Shown here one piece after another: positions 41,188-49,487 of a DNA stretch of 64,000 nt. This stretch comes from Ignatzschineria sp. F8392 (GTDB lineage: Bacteria > Pseudomonadota > Gammaproteobacteria > Cardiobacteriales > Wohlfahrtiimonadaceae). Below the pieces are notes generated by a model. The model had not been told where the DNA came from. It did not search any database and saw nothing but the letters and a program-made list of their open reading frames with translations. Within the stretch, counting starts at the first letter, position 1; the number at the start of each line of letters is the position of its first letter. A program made the translations under genes and the position numbers. The stretch covers positions 248,001-312,000 of the forward strand of contig NZ_NEFF01000002.1 of NCBI RefSeq assembly GCF_002252045.1. The letters are read 5' to 3'.

Positions 41188-42240
41188 ATGAATCGCGAAA
41201 CACAAGATAAGATTATCAATATCAGTAGCGCGCTCTTAACAGGGCTTGTTATCGCTATTGTTGGCTACTTCTCATTCTCTTCATTTCAGAAGATACAGAT
41301 GGCTAGCATCGATGATCCTTCCCTTAAAGTGAGTGATGAGAATCGTATTGCCAAATCTGAGAGAATCGATACCGAAGAGGTGATCGAAGAGATGAATCGA
41401 ATTGCCGAAGCACAGCGACTCGAAAAAGAGCGTCTTGAGGCAGAGAAACGGGCAAAAGAAGAGGCTGAAAGAAGACGAATAGAGGCGGAAAAACGAGCTG
41501 CTCAAAAAGCTGCTGAAGAGAAAGCTGCTCGTGAAAAGGCTGAAAAAGAGCGTATAGAGGCAGAGAAACGCGCGGCCCAGAAGGCTGAAGCAGAGAGAGT
41601 TGCCCGAGAAAAAGCGGAAAAAGAACGTGTCATCGCAGAAAAAAAAGCTGCTGAAGAGCGCGCAAAACAGGAAAAGATTGCTGCAGAGAAGAAGGCAGCT
41701 GCCGAAAAAGCAGCTAAAGAGAAGAGATTAGCAGAAGAGAAACAGGCAAAAGAGGCTGCGGAAAAGGCAGCAAAAGAACAAGCAGAAAAGGAGCGTCTCG
41801 CTAAAGAAAAAGCAGAGAAAGAACGCGCGGAAAAAGAGCGTTTAGCTAAAGAGAAGGCGGCTGCCGAGAAGCGAGCAGCTGAAGAGAAGGCCGCAGCAGA
41901 ACGAAAGGCTGCAGAAGCAAAAGCGGCAGAAGAAGCAACAAGAATTGCAGCAGCACTCAATAATGATTACTTCGCTAAGGTTCACTCCTATCTCTATGCG
42001 CTTTGGATTACACCTCCAGGCAGTTATGGGCTAACAACAACCATCCAATTTAAAGTTAAAGAGGATGGCACCATTATTGGCACTCCGGTTGTGACGAAAT
42101 CGAGCGGAAATGAGGAGTTTGATAATAGCGTCTTTGTGGCGATCTTAAGCGCCGATAAAGTCCCCATGCCAGAGGATCCTATTGTGCGAAAATATCTAGC
42201 CAAAGAGGGTTTTGAGATTAGATTCCGCCCAACAAACTAA
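41188..42240 (+). CDS. tolA: Tol-Pal system envelope protein TolA
   Basis: TolA bridges inner membrane and outer membrane. The 350-residue product has one N-terminal membrane segment (about 10-30), a very long Ala/Lys/Glu helix (about 65-255) made of AEK-type repeats, and a C-terminal globular domain (about 258-350). That domain has YLYALWITPPGSYGL, FKVKEDGTIIGTPVV and KSSGNEEFDNSV. The repeat helix explains the long Ala/Ser/Phe-rich frame on the other strand. tolB and pal do not follow here. Confidence 0.92.
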   Translation: MNRETQDKIINISSALLTGLVIAIVGYFSFSSFQKIQMASIDDPSLKVSDENRIAKSERIDTEEVIEEMNRIAEAQRLEKERLEAEKRAKEEAERRRIEAEKRAAQKAAEEKAAREKAEKERIEAEKRAAQKAEAERVAREKAEKERVIAEKKAAEERAKQEKIAAEKKAAAEKAAKEKRLAEEKQAKEAAEKAAKEQAEKERLAKEKAEKERAEKERLAKEKAAAEKRAAEEKAAAERKAAEAKAAEEATRIAAALNNDYFAKVHSYLYALWITPPGSYGLTTTIQFKVKEDGTIIGTPVVTKSSGNEEFDNSVFVAILSADKVPMPEDPIVRKYLAKEGFEIRFRPTN

Positions 42241-42343
42241 GAACAACCCTGAACCTAGAGCAATAAAGCAAGATAATCAAGCACACCGAATAAGTGTTAT
42301 GATTGCAGTATCAGCAATACCTCAATTGATAAGGAGAGAATAG

Positions 42344-43027
42344 ATGATAAAAGTATGGGATCTACCCACGCGCCTCTTTCACTGGATATTAGCGCTGGCG
42401 GTATTAGTGTGCGTCTACACATCATATAACTTTTCAGATTATTATGATTTAAGCTTTTTAGGCAGTTATTCTGCAATGGCAATTCATCAATATGCCGGCA
42501 CTCTAATTCTTGCTCTGCTCATATTTCGCCTTATTTGGGGTATTATCGGCGCAACAACGGCTCGCTTTAGCAACTTTATTCGCGGCCCATTCCATATCGC
42601 GCAATACCTTAAAAAATCAGTGACACCAACTGAGGGGCACAATCCTTTAGGGGCATTGATGGTTGTAGCACTAATTTTACTACTGCTCATTCAAGTTATC
42701 ACCGGTCTCTTCTTAGAAGATAACACCTACATGTTTGCAAACGCGCCATTAGCTAAATTAGCCGATAGCGATATGAGAAGTAATATGATCGCCATCCATA
42801 GCAATGGTCGCGCAGTTCTCTTATGGTTTATTGGTCTTCATATCACCGCAGTCTTTGCTTACCTAATTATCAAACGCCAAAATCTTATTCGCACCATGAT
42901 TACCGGTACACGCGATCGATCTGCGGCTCATACCCCAAATCCAGAATCGATCAAAGCAGATCGCCCTCTCATTGGCATTGCATTGATGATAATTATTATT
43001 GCCTTAACCTTTTACCTACTCTTTTAA
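42344..43027 (+). CDS. Cytochrome b561-like membrane protein
   Basis: This 227-residue protein has four to five membrane helices and a histidine pattern typical of prokaryotic b-type cytochromes: VWDLPTRLFHWILAL near the start, SAMAIHQYAGTLIL, and later MIAIHSNGRAVLLWFIGLHI. It probably carries haem b and moves electrons to or from quinones or a partner such as a c-type cytochrome. The partner is not encoded here. It stands where tolB would be expected after tolA. Confidence 0.82.
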   Translation: MIKVWDLPTRLFHWILALAVLVCVYTSYNFSDYYDLSFLGSYSAMAIHQYAGTLILALLIFRLIWGIIGATTARFSNFIRGPFHIAQYLKKSVTPTEGHNPLGALMVVALILLLLIQVITGLFLEDNTYMFANAPLAKLADSDMRSNMIAIHSNGRAVLLWFIGLHITAVFAYLIIKRQNLIRTMITGTRDRSAAHTPNPESIKADRPLIGIALMIIIIALTFYLLF

Positions 43028-43029
43028 TT

Positions 43030-43140
43030 ATGCATAAACAACCTAAAAGCCTCTTTCTCAATTCTGTAGCACAGAGGCTCCTCTATGCGGTGATTCTCCT
43101 AATTCCATTAACCGCCCTGCTCTATTGGGCATTGCAATAG
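43030..43140 (+). CDS. 36-residue predicted membrane peptide
   Basis: This short frame starts 2 bp after the cytochrome stop codon, beginning MHKQPKSLF with a single hydrophobic helix (about residues 17-34). It ends before the terminator at 43219. There is no strong ribosome-binding site of its own, so it would depend on coupled translation. It could be a small cytochrome-associated subunit, but this is only inferred from position. It may be a chance frame. Confidence 0.4.
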   Translation: MHKQPKSLFLNSVAQRLLYAVILLIPLTALLYWALQ

Positions 43141-43218
43141 AAGAGAATATCGAGAGAAATGATCAGAAAAGAGCTATTAAGAGTCGATAAGAACCGATAA
43201 AACTCATAAAACCAATAA

Positions 43219-43250
43219 AAAAGAGCGATCAATGGATCGCTCTTTTATTC
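43219..43250. terminator. Bidirectional terminator between cytochrome and phosphatase genes
   Basis: A perfect 12-bp stem pairs 43219-43230 with 43235-43246 over a 4-base loop. T-rich flanks lie on both strands. It serves the convergent cytochrome unit and phosphatase gene. Confidence 0.85.
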
Positions 43251-43277
43251 TTTGTTCTTGGCGCTTTGTCATCACCG

Positions 43278-44039
43278 CTACTTTAAGAGTGTTTTTTTTA
43301 GCTGCTCGGTATCAACTTTCAAAACCTTTTCAACATAAGGGACTGCACCCCCATAGTTCTCCACTAATGTCCTATCTAAGACATCGAGATATTCAGGAGC
43401 GACATAGCGAATCTTCTTAAAGAGCGCTTCAAGCTCTTCACTAATAGTCAGATGATGCCCTGCCTGACGGCGATTCTCTCTAAAGAGCTGATGGAGCGCC
43501 TCCGCATAGCGATTAGATTCTAAATAGTTTTCCATAATGTCATCATAAGGAACGCCTAATACAGAGAGAATCAGATAGCTCATCACCCCAGTACGATCTT
43601 TACCGGCACTACAGTGATAAACAACTTTCTCATTAGCCAATATCGCCTCAAAAACCGTCTTAAACTGCACCGCACCGCAGGTTGGAAACTCTCGGTACAT
43701 CTTTTCAAAAAGTCGCCCAATATCTTCCGATTTTAGCTCACTCAACGCAGAGATCTGATCAGGACTGAAGAAGTTACCAACATCGATCGGCTTCGCCTGA
43801 TAATCGATAGAATCGAGAATCATCTTAATTCCCTCACCCTGCTTCTCTCCCTCGAGTCGAAAATCAACCACGACATCAGGAGCTAGCGACTGGAGTAGAT
43901 CCATATCATGAGGGGTTGCAAAATCGAGCAGAGCACTACGATAGATCCGCCCATCCTTGATGGTAGCGTTTTCCGCAGTCTTCAATCCGGTAAAACTTCT
44001 AAAGTTTACAATTTTTTCAAAATTAAATAGTTGACCCAT
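43278..44039 (-). CDS. Tyrosine-protein phosphatase-like protein
   Basis: This 253-residue protein belongs to the bacterial PTP family with the P-loop HCSAGKDRTG (Cys nucleophile and Arg) near residue 143. It also has FRSFTGLKTAENATIKDGRIYRS in family-like form, VVDFRLEGEKQ and a C-terminal helical region. Members act on phosphotyrosine, or on lipid or nucleotide phosphates, so the substrate is open. It is a single gene read away from the tRNA-Leu island junction and belongs to the flanking chromosome. Confidence 0.85.
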   Translation of the reverse strand: MGQLFNFEKIVNFRSFTGLKTAENATIKDGRIYRSALLDFATPHDMDLLQSLAPDVVVDFRLEGEKQGEGIKMILDSIDYQAKPIDVGNFFSPDQISALSELKSEDIGRLFEKMYREFPTCGAVQFKTVFEAILANEKVVYHCSAGKDRTGVMSYLILSVLGVPYDDIMENYLESNRYAEALHQLFRENRRQAGHHLTISEELEALFKKIRYVAPEYLDVLDRTLVENYGGAVPYVEKVLKVDTEQLKKTLLK

Positions 44040-44162
44040 CGATTAAAACCCTTATACTCTATAACCCTTAATTAACAGACCTTTTCAGTAGATCATCTAT
44101 CCTACCATGTTTTCGATTTGGCAGGATAATCCACCAACAAATGAATCATTTTTAATCAGCTG

Positions 44163-44191
44163 TTGCTTTTTAGAAACTTCCCCTGTATCAT
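44163..44191 (+). promoter_or_regulatory. Predicted promoter of tRNA-Leu
   Basis: TTGCTT (44163-44168) and TATCAT (44186-44191) are spaced by 17 bp and lie 27 bp before the mature tRNA. Confidence 0.65.
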
Positions 44192-44217
44192 TTGTCTTCT
44201 ACTGAGTTACACCTAAT

Positions 44218-44307
44218 GCCTGGGTGGCGAAATTGGTAGACGCAGCAGACTTAAAATCTGCCGACCCTTATACGGTCGTGCCGGTTCGATTCCGGCCCTA
44301 GGCACCA
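44218..44307 (+). tRNA. tRNA-Leu (UAA anticodon)
   Basis: The gene starts GCCTGGG and ends with the matching CCTAGGC plus discriminator and encoded CCA. The D-loop part GGCGAAATTGGTAGACGC, the anticodon loop CTTAAAA with anticodon TAA, the long class II variable arm, and the T-loop GGTTCGATTCC are all visible. The length of 87 nt without CCA fits leucine tRNA. Its 3' end is the attachment site of the island that follows. Confidence 0.97.
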
Positions 44308-44376
44308 TTACAAAGTCTCAAAGCCTGCTAAATAGCGGGCTTTTTGCTGTCTGGGATTCGATTTACTCCAACTTTT
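44290..44376 (+). repeat. attL: tRNA 3' end and terminator repeat, left island boundary
   Basis: The 19 bases 44290-44308 recur exactly at 56632-56650. The match continues for about 75 bp with scattered differences, covering the tRNA terminator hairpin (about 44321-44345) and a ctccaacttttgctccaa motif. This is the classic mark of tyrosine-integrase insertion into a tRNA gene that restores the tRNA end. Confidence 0.9.
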
Positions 44377-44562
44377 GCTCCAATTAAACACAATATTATA
44401 AGATTAAAATTTATCTTTAAACAGAAGAGTAAACTCAATAACTATAAGCAAAATAGCACTTTGAAAAAATTTGCTTACCATTACACTGGTAGTAAAAACT
44501 AGACTTAATTTTCTTTTTACCTTAGGGGTAACAAGTTAACTTAAAAAGAAAATACCTCACTT

Positions 44563-44889
44563 TGATAGAAACCAAAAAGGATTATCGTAGACACGTACCT
44601 CTTAACAGCAAAGCTATTCATTTACTACAGATAATGAATCCTAAAAAATCAGGCGATGTCTTTGGCATAGATGCAGATACTGTCTCGACTCTTTTAGAAG
44701 AAGTGTTAAGAAATTCAAAATAGAGAATCTAAGATTTCATGATACAAGGCATGAAGCTTGCACAAGACTTGCTCTACTAATATCTCTTTTAGATTTAGCT
44801 AACTAAGATGATTGACCATAGAGGTATTAAATCTTTGATGATTTATTATGATGCTACACCAACTGAAATTACTAATAGGCTTGGATAGG
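44563..44889 (+). pseudogene. int: Broken tyrosine integrase, C-terminal half
   Basis: The translation gives a recognisable integrase catalytic end in three pieces. The first is ETKKDYRRHVPLNSKAIHLL up to a stop at about 44721. The next, one frame over, holds RFHDTRHEACTRLA with the HxxR box. The third holds IDHRGIKSLMIYYDATPTEI with the late His and catalytic Tyr. At least two frameshifts separate them, and the N-terminal half with the first catalytic Arg is not found. The usual GH of the GHR box reads DH. It lies next to attL and is the probable relic of the enzyme that inserted the island. Confidence 0.85.
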
Positions 44890-44944
44890 GTATTCCTTTA
44901 ATAAAATAATGAGAAAGTCTTGGACATCAATATATAAAGATGCC

Positions 44945-46324
44945 TCAAAGCGGGTATTTTTGCACACTATACTCCTTAAATTTAGTCTCCACTCTATTTT
45001 TCCCAAACGTTGCTTCAACCTCATTAGTTATAAGTATAACAAGCTCTTTTGAAGATCTTGTCAAAGCAACATACAAGTGATTTAAAGTTCTATTCTTAGT
45101 CTTTTTCTCTTTAGAAAAATAAGGATAAAGGGCTGAGGATAGAATAAATAAACAGCGATCTCCTTCTAGTCCCTTTATCCTTTCAATAGAGGAAACATTC
45201 CTTACCGAAGATACTCCTTTACATCTATGTTTTCTAATCTCTTCTATAACACCGGATAGTTGCGCATATTCTTTTTTAGATAGTTTAGATATATTTAAAA
45301 TCTTGCAAAGAAATCTAGCAACTTCCCGTACTTCTTTTTCTGCATATTCCCTTATAATTTTCTTACTTAAAACCCAAGAAAAAAGTTTAATCTGTTGTTC
45401 ATCATCAAGATTTAAATATTGCTCGATCAACGCTCTTAAATCTATTTCTAATCGGACCTCTCCTTGAGAATTTCGTTCTTTCAAAGCAGTTTCATAACGC
45501 TGATCCTTACGCTGATAAATATATTGATAATCCCAATTATCTTGATTAAAAAAAGAGTTCTCAACCTCAGACTCAAAAATATAAAAAACCTCCCCTGCTT
45601 TTTCCTCATGTATTATTTGTGCTTCTTTTTTTGGAATAAATAAACTGGATAGATCTACATGGCTTTTTGGAGAGCGATAGTTCTTCTCTATATATTCAAC
45701 ATTTTCTTGAAAGTCCGCTATAAGTTTTGCAAATTGTTTTTTTCCCCTCAAGTCTTGCTTAGGATCGCCTATTAGATGCAAATATATCTCAGCCTCATTT
45801 AAAGCCTCAAATATTTGCCTCATATTCTCATCCATATCTTGAGCTTCATCTACAAAAATCGAATCTATATTTTTCTGTAATACTTTTAAAATAATAGCTC
45901 TTCTATCCTTATGAATTTTCAGATCTGTAGACCTTTTATCAACTACCCATTTCGCTATTTCAGAAACTTTATCTACATGTAAAATGCCTTTCTTCCTTAA
46001 TTCTGAAATTTGATAATTACGGAACTTAGGATCGTTGCCTAAAAAAGCTAATGTTAATTGCGTATAATGTTCATTAAACAGTAAGTTACTATACGGCTTA
46101 ATTAACTCTCTATATAAAAATACATGTATCGTTTCCACGTATAAGTACGTAGGTATCTCACCATTCAGCTCAACAATTTTTTCTTTAATACTATCTCTAG
46201 AATTATTTGTATAAGTAACTACATAAATAATTTTCTTCTCTTCCACTTCCTTGTAGCGAGCTAATACATCTCCAGCCATTCTAGTCGTTTTACCTGCCCC
46301 TGCCCCAGCAACTATAATTTTCAT
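44945..46324 (-). CDS. gajB: Gabija protein GajB, UvrD-like helicase
   Basis: This 459-residue superfamily 1 helicase-like protein is the partner of GajA in Gabija anti-phage defence. It has the Walker A VAGAGAGKTTRMA at the start, TYTNNSRDSI, Walker B VDEAQDM, LIGDPKQDLRG, NYRSP, a late SSIERIKGLEGD and LYVALTRSSKELVIL. Its length is close to known GajB. It starts inside the gajA stop codon (4-nt ATGA overlap), so translation is coupled. In the studied systems GajB responds to nucleotide loss or DNA ends and activates the GajA nuclease. No inactivating change is visible. Confidence 0.9.
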   Translation of the reverse strand: MKIIVAGAGAGKTTRMAGDVLARYKEVEEKKIIYVVTYTNNSRDSIKEKIVELNGEIPTYLYVETIHVFLYRELIKPYSNLLFNEHYTQLTLAFLGNDPKFRNYQISELRKKGILHVDKVSEIAKWVVDKRSTDLKIHKDRRAIILKVLQKNIDSIFVDEAQDMDENMRQIFEALNEAEIYLHLIGDPKQDLRGKKQFAKLIADFQENVEYIEKNYRSPKSHVDLSSLFIPKKEAQIIHEEKAGEVFYIFESEVENSFFNQDNWDYQYIYQRKDQRYETALKERNSQGEVRLEIDLRALIEQYLNLDDEQQIKLFSWVLSKKIIREYAEKEVREVARFLCKILNISKLSKKEYAQLSGVIEEIRKHRCKGVSSVRNVSSIERIKGLEGDRCLFILSSALYPYFSKEKKTKNRTLNHLYVALTRSSKELVILITNEVEATFGKNRVETKFKEYSVQKYPL

Positions 46325-48093
46325 TTCTTACCACCATTCAGTAAAAAATCAATAGCTTTCTGAATATGACTAGGTAACTTAATTCCTTCTAGATCACCAG
46401 TTCCAAAGTCTAAACAAAATTTAAACATTGTATCTGCCTTAGCTGAACGCCACTGCTTATCTAAATCTTCTTCCGTTTCAATATCGCTCCACCCATGCTC
46501 CTTCTCAAAATAAGACTTAAGTTTGGGGAAATTGTCTTCCGTTTTAATAAATTCAGGCTCTAATGTATATTCTGTTGTTGTCTCAACACAAATATTGTCA
46601 TATTGGTTATATGCATGATGCTCATCCATTGCCCTACTTTGATTATCATAATCCCTAATAATCGCTATCTTATTGGATCCCTCTTTATTAACTTTTAGCC
46701 ATAAATCAAGCATTTTCTTAAAACCTTTATGAAGAGACAATACATTTATCTCATTCAATTTATCTGTCTGAGAATTCAGATATGATTTAATTAACAGCTC
46801 TTCAGATGGCCCTTCAACTAAAATACATTTTTTAGAAAAAAGGAACTCTAGAAGTTCTTGGTTAGGCTTCCGCCCAAGGTAATTAAGCTCCTCAGCATCA
46901 TATTCCTTCTTTAAGGAATAGGCTTGACCATGCGTAACAACAACAATATTTTCTAAAGAAAGTTTATTCAATAATTTAGGGCTATGAGTAGATATAAAAA
47001 TTTGTAGCTTTTTATTAGATTCGCCCTCAGCTAAAAATGCATTTATATAGCTAGAAAACAAGTGGATATTACTAACTGATAAATGAGCCTCCGGCTCCTC
47101 CAAAGTTAACACATTTAAAGCTTCAGCTGATTTTTCTAATGATGCAATCATTAGAAAAATATATATTAAATTTCTCTGCCCCAATCCTTGTGTATGGAGA
47201 TATTCATCGCCTATTCCTAAACTAACATTGTTCAGTAACGATTTCATATTAGGCATATTCGGTAATAATTTTATTTCGTTAAATATATCCTTTATATTTT
47301 CGACATGCTCTCGATTAGAAAAATCAACAATCTCATTCAATGATCCTAGTTGATTTACTCCATCAAAAAACTTCTTATAAGCTTTCTCTATTAGTAATTT
47401 TTTATCATCAGGTAACCTCCCCTCCAAAAGATTAACTAATGCCCTTGATCCTAGCTGATTACCATTCATTGAAAAATTATCTCTTTCTGCTTCTAGTGAA
47501 TTATATTTAAAATAATGCAGATCTGCATATGAAACATTTTCCTGAGTTGAAGTCACTCGTATAAAGTAATTATAAAAATTCATAGGTAATAAGTTCATTT
47601 TGAATTCTTCAAATACAAAATTGTTCATATTGAAAATCTTATTCAAATGCTCAAGCAGTGACCCTGCATTTTCTACTTCATATCGATACTCTATTCCATA
47701 AAGAATGCTTTCCGAACCAACCAAAATTTCATTTCCAAAATTTTTTAAATAATACTCATCAAATAGGTCACTAGGTTCAAATATCAACTCAACAGAAACA
47801 TAAGGAAGCTTCTCTTTAAAGTCATCAACTTTTAAATTACCTTTTTTTATTTCCTCTTGTTCTTCATACAAAAATTTAAAATATTCTTTCTTAGCATTAT
47901 CATTGATATCTTGCCAGCCAAGTCTTTTTACTTGTTGCCCAATTTCATCATTACCTAATGGTAAAGTTAACGCTTTTAAAATATTACTTTTTCCGCTATT
48001 ATTCTCACCTACAAAAACAGTCATTTGACTCAGTGGAATATCAATACTTTCTATATTTCTAAAATTTTTAATTTTAACATTTGAAATAATCAT
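46321..48093 (-). CDS. gajA: Gabija protein GajA, OLD-family ATPase/TOPRIM nuclease
   Basis: GajA is the DNA-nicking effector of Gabija. The N-terminal ABC-type ATPase has FRNIESIDIPL, Walker A VGENNSGKSNIL, and LNVLTLEEPEAHLS with STHSPKLL. A C-terminal TOPRIM domain begins with KKCILVEGPSEELLI near residue 420 and has IAIIRDYDNQS. The preferred start at 48093 (MIISNVKIKNF) has TGAGAA upstream and gives 590 residues; an ATG at 48105 adds four. Length, order and overlap with gajB fit the system. The pair is AT-rich like the rest of the island. Confidence 0.9.
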   Translation of the reverse strand: MIISNVKIKNFRNIESIDIPLSQMTVFVGENNSGKSNILKALTLPLGNDEIGQQVKRLGWQDINDNAKKEYFKFLYEEQEEIKKGNLKVDDFKEKLPYVSVELIFEPSDLFDEYYLKNFGNEILVGSESILYGIEYRYEVENAGSLLEHLNKIFNMNNFVFEEFKMNLLPMNFYNYFIRVTSTQENVSYADLHYFKYNSLEAERDNFSMNGNQLGSRALVNLLEGRLPDDKKLLIEKAYKKFFDGVNQLGSLNEIVDFSNREHVENIKDIFNEIKLLPNMPNMKSLLNNVSLGIGDEYLHTQGLGQRNLIYIFLMIASLEKSAEALNVLTLEEPEAHLSVSNIHLFSSYINAFLAEGESNKKLQIFISTHSPKLLNKLSLENIVVVTHGQAYSLKKEYDAEELNYLGRKPNQELLEFLFSKKCILVEGPSEELLIKSYLNSQTDKLNEINVLSLHKGFKKMLDLWLKVNKEGSNKIAIIRDYDNQSRAMDEHHAYNQYDNICVETTTEYTLEPEFIKTEDNFPKLKSYFEKEHGWSDIETEEDLDKQWRSAKADTMFKFCLDFGTGDLEGIKLPSHIQKAIDFLLNGGKK

Positions 48094-48242
48094 AAAAATT
48101 CTCATTAAGTTTGATTAAAAATAGATGATACTAAATTTAATTAGGATTATATTAACTTATTCTTTCCTGAGTTCTTCTATAGTTGAAATTAGGTAAATTA
48201 CTAAGCCCTCTAATTATTTAACTGTATGCTTAAGGATTTCTT

Positions 48243-48282
48243 ATGAAGCTCCCCATCTATCAAATAAATATTGAAGAGGATT
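48243..48282 (+). pseudogene. Gene start cut off by the IS3-family element
   Basis: AAGGAT followed 6 nt later by an ATG opens a frame of 13 codons (MKLPIYQINIEED) that runs straight into the left end of the insertion sequence. No continuation is found beyond the right end, which lies 10 bp from the uvrA-like stop codon. It may be the relic of a gene lost by insertion plus deletion. It is short, so chance cannot be excluded. Confidence 0.35.
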
Positions 48283-48356
48283 TGTAATCCCCCCTAAAAA
48301 TAATACCGACTATAACGTAGAATTTTCTCGTATTATTTACTTAGGAGAAATTAACT

Positions 48357-48622
48357 ATGAAAAATCAAAATTCACAGACACACAAACCATGTCAATCTTA
48401 AAGCAGAATGAATCAGGCGTGAAAGTGACCGATTTATGTCGAGAACATGGGATTAGTTCGGCAACATTTTATAAGTAGCGTTCAAAATATGGGGGTATGG
48501 ATGCCTCGATGATTACTCGCTTAAAAGAGCTAGAAGCTGAAAATGCAAGGCTCAAAAAAATGTATGCTGAAGAGTGTTTAAAGTCCCGTATCCGCCAAGA
48601 AGCTTTAGAGGGAAAGTGGTAA
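48357..48622 (+). pseudogene. IS3-family OrfA (helix-turn-helix), inactivated
   Basis: OrfA of IS3 elements supplies DNA binding. Here an A is missing from the A run after the first codons: ATG AAA AAT CAA replaces the frame that would give KSKFTDTQTMSIL. The tryptophan codon expected in ATFYKWRSKYGG is TAG (48478-48480). The rest (LKQNESGVKVTDLC, REHGISSATFY, LKELEAENARLKKMYAEE) is clear. Confidence 0.85.
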
Positions 48623-49430
48623 AGCCATCTCAACGAAAAGAGATGGCTAAAGCTGTTTTAAAGACTCAGGATATCTCCATCCGTTTGGTTTGTGAAATAT
48701 TTGGAATTAGCAAAACGGCTTTTCACTATCAGGCCAAAGCCTCTTCTGAAAACAGGCTCATTGAAACTTGGTTGCTGAAGTTAACTAAAGCTCATAAGCG
48801 TTGGGGATTTGGTTTATGTTTTGATTATTTGAGAAATATTCAAAAGTTCCGATGGAATCATAAACGAGTTTTAAGAGTTTATCGGGAATTAGAGCTTAAT
48901 CTCAGAATTAAACCCAAACAACGAATCATCAGAAATCGTCCCGAAGCATTGGGATTAGCGACAGATATTAATCAAATATGGTCGATGGATTTTATATCTG
49001 ATAGCTTGCAAAATGGACGTTATTTCCGAACTTTTAATGTGATTGATGATTACAATCGAGAAGGTCTTTGCGTAGATATTGATTTTAGTTTACCGACAGA
49101 AAAAGTGATTCGCTCCTTAGAAAGAATTATTGAGTGGAGAGGAAAGCCTGCAGCGATTCGATGTGATAATGGCCCTGAATATATCAGTCAGAAATTAATT
49201 GGGCTAATTCAAAGAAGATCACTCTGATCTATACTCAACCGGGGAAACCCACACAAAATGCTTATATTGAGCGATTTAACCGCACCGTAAGAGAGGAGTT
49301 ACTATCGAATTATCTCTTTGAAACAATCAACGAAGCACAAATTTACTCCACTAAATGGCTATGGAGTTATAATAATGAAAGACCCCATTCCGCCATTGGA
49401 TCTGTGCCACCGTGTCAACTTTAATAAACC
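48574..49430 (+). pseudogene. IS3-family OrfB transposase, frameshifted
   Basis: The rve integrase core is recognisable: WSMDFISDSLQNGR (first Asp), VIDDYNREGL, and IRCDNGPEYIS (second Asp). A frameshift near 49213 moves the end, NAYIERFNRTVREELL with the catalytic Glu and NNERPHSAIG, into another frame. The true OrfB start probably lies near 48616 (VVKPSQRKEMAKAV). The element cannot make a full transposase. Confidence 0.88.
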
Positions 49431-49487
49431 AAGAGAAACCTTCTACTTTTAAATAGCCCTAAAAAGGGGAGGATTACAGTTGTAAAT

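Larger units (their letters stand above)
48283..49478 (+). mobile_element. Decayed IS3-family insertion sequence
   Basis: The element of about 1.2 kb is bounded by imperfect inverted ends, tgtaatcccccct at 48283 and its near-complement aggggaggattaca ending at 49478. It carries orfA and orfB in the IS3 arrangement, both broken. I could not see a clear target-site duplication, which fits a deletion at one side. It lies between the Gabija pair and the E1-like/UvrA-like locus. Confidence 0.85.

Noticed and set aside
41502-41960. 152-residue Ala/Ser/Phe-rich frame opposite tolA
   Set aside because: It is the mirror of the Ala/Lys/Glu repeat helix of TolA, which is clearly the real gene.
44945-48093. 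A new defence system
   Set aside because: The OLD/TOPRIM plus UvrD-like pair with a 4-nt overlap is the already described Gabija type.
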